7,038 nt of DNA from NCBI GenBank assembly GCA_003557545.1, contig PWOD01000179.1:1-7038 (forward strand), in the 5' to 3' direction. The stretch comes from a bacterium (GTDB lineage: Bacteria > T1Sed10-126). Below are positions 5,466 through 7,038 of the stretch, one piece after another (positions within the stretch are counted from its first letter, which is position 1; each line of letters starts with the position of its first letter). Made by a program: the position numbers and the translations under genes. The notes beneath the pieces are model-generated. The model saw only the letters and a program-made list of their open reading frames with translations, did not search any database and had not been told where the DNA came from.

Positions 5466-6843
5466 TTTAGCTGATAGCAAATCCGGCTCCGGGGGATCTA
5501 CAATAACCCGGAAACCACCCTATAGTCTGGAATCAGAAAAGGCTGTACTGGGATCGATGTTTATTTCCCGAGAAGCGATTCCCACGGCGATTGAAATATT
5601 AAAATCGCCGAACCTTTTCTACCGGAAATCACACAGAATCCTCTATGAGGTTCTCTGTGATATGTTTGAGAAGGACAGAGAAGTAGACGCTGTAACAGTC
5701 GCCGAGGAGCTGGAGGCGAGGAAACAGCTTGCTGATATTCAGGGGGTACAGTATATCGCTGAGCTGGTCAACGCAGTTCCATCATCGGCAAACATTGAGC
5801 ATTATGCCAATATTGTCAAAAGATATTATCAACTGCGGGAACTGATCAATACCTGTACCGACATTATCAAGCTATGTTATGACGGTGACAGAGATATTGA
5901 CGGGCTGGTTGATAACGCGGAACAACGGATTTTCTCACTCAAAGATGATCAGGTTACCGGGCGGCTGGAACCTCTCAGTAGTATTTTATTGGGTACCATG
6001 GAAAGTCTGGAGCAAGCCTCGAAATCAGAGGGTGTTATCTCCGGTTTAAAAACTGGCTATACTAAATTTGACAATATGACCTCCGGTCTGCATGATGGTC
6101 AGCTCATCATCATTGCTTCACGGCCGGGGATGGGTAAAACCAGTCTGGCCCTTAATATTGCCCAGAACGTTGGTACTCAGGAAAAAAAATCGGTCGCTAT
6201 ATTCAGTATGGAGATGCTCAAACAGGATCTGGCTATGCGGTTTTTATCTGCTCAAGCAAGGGTTCCCTTTGGTAAACTGCGGAGTGGAAAATTCTCAGAT
6301 AGTGACTGGCAGAGGTTGAGTAACGGCTTTCACAGCCTGGGAGAAACCCCGATTTTCATCGAAGACACCGGCAATCAGAATGTCCTTGATCTGAAGGCGA
6401 AAGCCCGCAGGTTAAAGGTGGAAAATGAAATCTCCCTGATCTTAATAGATTATCTGCAGTTGATGGAACCGGTCAGGCCGGCTGAAAGTGAGGTTGTTGC
6501 ACTAACTCAGATAAGCCGGGGACTTAAACAGCTGGCGCTGGAACTGCAGGTTCCTGTGATTGCTTTAACCCAGTTGAATCGTGATGTTGAGCGACGGGGA
6601 GGAGATAAACGTCCTCAACTATCGGATCTCCGGGGATCGGGAGCTATAGAGCAGGATGCCGACGTTGTTGGTTTTATCTACCGGCCCTATTATTACACAG
6701 AAAACGAAGAGGACGCGGGACGGGCCGAACTAATCATCGGCAAACAACGAAACGGACCAACAGGCACTGTCAATCTGGTATTCAACGCAGAATATATGAG
6801 ATTTGATTCTCGCTCTGATGAACCGGCTCCACAGGGATATTAA
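5452..6843 (+). CDS. dnaB: Replicative DNA helicase DnaB (DnaC in Bacillus naming)
   Basis: A 463-residue DnaB-family helicase of usual length, with no intein. The N-terminal domain starts at KPPYSLESEKAVLGSM (21-36) and serves hexamer packing and primase contact. A linker at about 165-200 leads to the RecA-like ATPase. There, Walker A is SRPGMGKT (223-230), the catalytic Glu is in FSMEM (E254), and Walker B is LILIDYLQL (329-337). ALTQLNRDVERR (371-382), with SDLRGSGAIEQDADVV (391-406), forms the DNA-binding loop and sensor region. KQRNGPTG (431-438) carries the arginine-finger candidate R433. The hexamer unwinds DNA 5'-3' ahead of the fork using ATP. The reading frame overlaps rplI by 14 nt with a TTG start, suggesting translational coupling. 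The first 20 residues are variable in the family, so the exact start is the least certain part. Confidence 0.96.
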   Translation: MCPPDLADSKSGSGGSTITRKPPYSLESEKAVLGSMFISREAIPTAIEILKSPNLFYRKSHRILYEVLCDMFEKDREVDAVTVAEELEARKQLADIQGVQYIAELVNAVPSSANIEHYANIVKRYYQLRELINTCTDIIKLCYDGDRDIDGLVDNAEQRIFSLKDDQVTGRLEPLSSILLGTMESLEQASKSEGVISGLKTGYTKFDNMTSGLHDGQLIIIASRPGMGKTSLALNIAQNVGTQEKKSVAIFSMEMLKQDLAMRFLSAQARVPFGKLRSGKFSDSDWQRLSNGFHSLGETPIFIEDTGNQNVLDLKAKARRLKVENEISLILIDYLQLMEPVRPAESEVVALTQISRGLKQLALELQVPVIALTQLNRDVERRGGDKRPQLSDLRGSGAIEQDADVVGFIYRPYYYTENEEDAGRAELIIGKQRNGPTGTVNLVFNAEYMRFDSRSDEPAPQGY

Positions 6844-6887
6844 CGGCAAAATAAAATCGTAATATCAATCATCAAAAGGTTGTGAAG

Positions 6888-6893
6888 TATAAT
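6888..6893 (+). promoter_or_regulatory. Consensus -10 box upstream of radA
   Basis: A perfect TATAAT lies 22 nt before the radA ATG. A start around 6900 would leave a leader of only about 16 nt that still includes the AAAGGT ribosome binding site (6900-6905). No convincing -35 lies 16-18 nt upstream (the region reads ATCAATCA), so this is a partial match. It may let radA be transcribed apart from dnaB. Confidence 0.38.
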
Positions 6894-6915
6894 AACCTGA
6901 AAGGTAGCTTTTACA

Positions 6916-7038
6916 ATGTATAAATGCCAGGAATGTGGCTATCGCTCGCCAGATTGGCTGGGACGATGTCCCTCCTGCAACCAGTTTGACACGTTAAAAT
7001 CAGTTGAAACAGCAGACCTATCGAAAAAAAAACGCTCC
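6916..7038 (+). CDS. radA: DNA repair protein RadA (Sms), N-terminal part only
   Basis: The first 41 codons of a gene that continues past the window edge. MYKCQECGYRSPDWLGRCPS begins the typical RadA/Sms C4 zinc finger, with C4, C7, C18 and C21 as ligands and the family's YRSP.WLGRCPSC wording. The expected following parts (a RecA-like ATPase with the KNRFG motif and a Lon-like C-terminal domain) lie outside the window. RadA is a DnaB-like hexameric motor that extends recombination intermediates by branch migration. AAAGGT (6900-6905) lies 10 nt before the ATG. It follows dnaB by 72 nt. I am confident of the family from the zinc finger, but completeness of the gene cannot be seen. Confidence 0.87.
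   Translation, partial: MYKCQECGYRSPDWLGRCPSCNQFDTLKSVETADLSKKKRS

Noticed and set aside
5452-6843. Intein in dnaB
   Set aside because: DnaB often hosts inteins near Walker A, but the protein is of normal length and all helicase motifs are continuous.
1-7038. CRISPR arrays, tRNA/rRNA genes, insertion sequences, toxin-antitoxin or defence genes
   Set aside because: No regularly spaced repeats, no RNA gene signatures, no transposase-like motifs or flanking inverted repeats, and no defence-type domains were seen.

Overview
The window is a gene-dense stretch of bacterial chromosome with every gene on the + strand. It looks like a Firmicutes-type (Clostridia/Halanaerobia-like) genome. The reasons are strong purine-rich Shine-Dalgarno sites, many TTG/GTG starts, moderate G+C, the Firmicutes-style rpsF-ssb-rpsR...rplI-dnaB order, and rather acidic proteins such as bS6 with a Glu-rich tail. 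The acidity could fit a halophile, but that is inference and the taxon is not fixed by anything here.

Left part (1-2631): a probable C-terminal end of an upstream gene stops directly against a polytopic membrane protein of the TctA/DUF112 (COG1784-like) permease family. A second membrane gene follows after 12 nt. It has the His/Asp motifs of YdjM/DUF457 predicted metal-dependent hydrolases but carries a large hydrophilic insertion. The three look like one transcription unit. It ends in a perfect 10-bp stem-loop whose loop holds the stop codon.

Middle (2632-3788): a short intergenic region has a 12-bp palindrome overlapping a weak promoter-like sequence. It precedes a 329-residue protein of unknown function with a single C-terminal membrane anchor. 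The following 90-nt gap holds a promoter-like -10 and a structured leader. That leader resembles the S6:S18-binding autoregulatory element known upstream of rpsF in many bacteria.

Right part (3789-7038): rpsF (bS6), ssb, rpsR (bS18), rplI (bL9) and dnaB (replicative helicase) form a translation/replication operon. Then comes the first 41 codons of radA behind its own -10-like sequence. bS6 and bS18 bind each other on the 30S platform. SSB and DnaB act together at the replication fork. RadA is a DnaB-like, ring-forming branch-migration ATPase. The yybS/gdpP pair that often separates rpsR and rplI in Firmicutes is absent here.

No rRNA, tRNA, CRISPR array, insertion sequence or complete novel defence system is visible. 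The most interesting items are the rpsF leader, the co-divergent bS6/bS18 pair, the DUF457 protein with a large insert, and the unknown tail-anchored protein beside the ribosomal operon.
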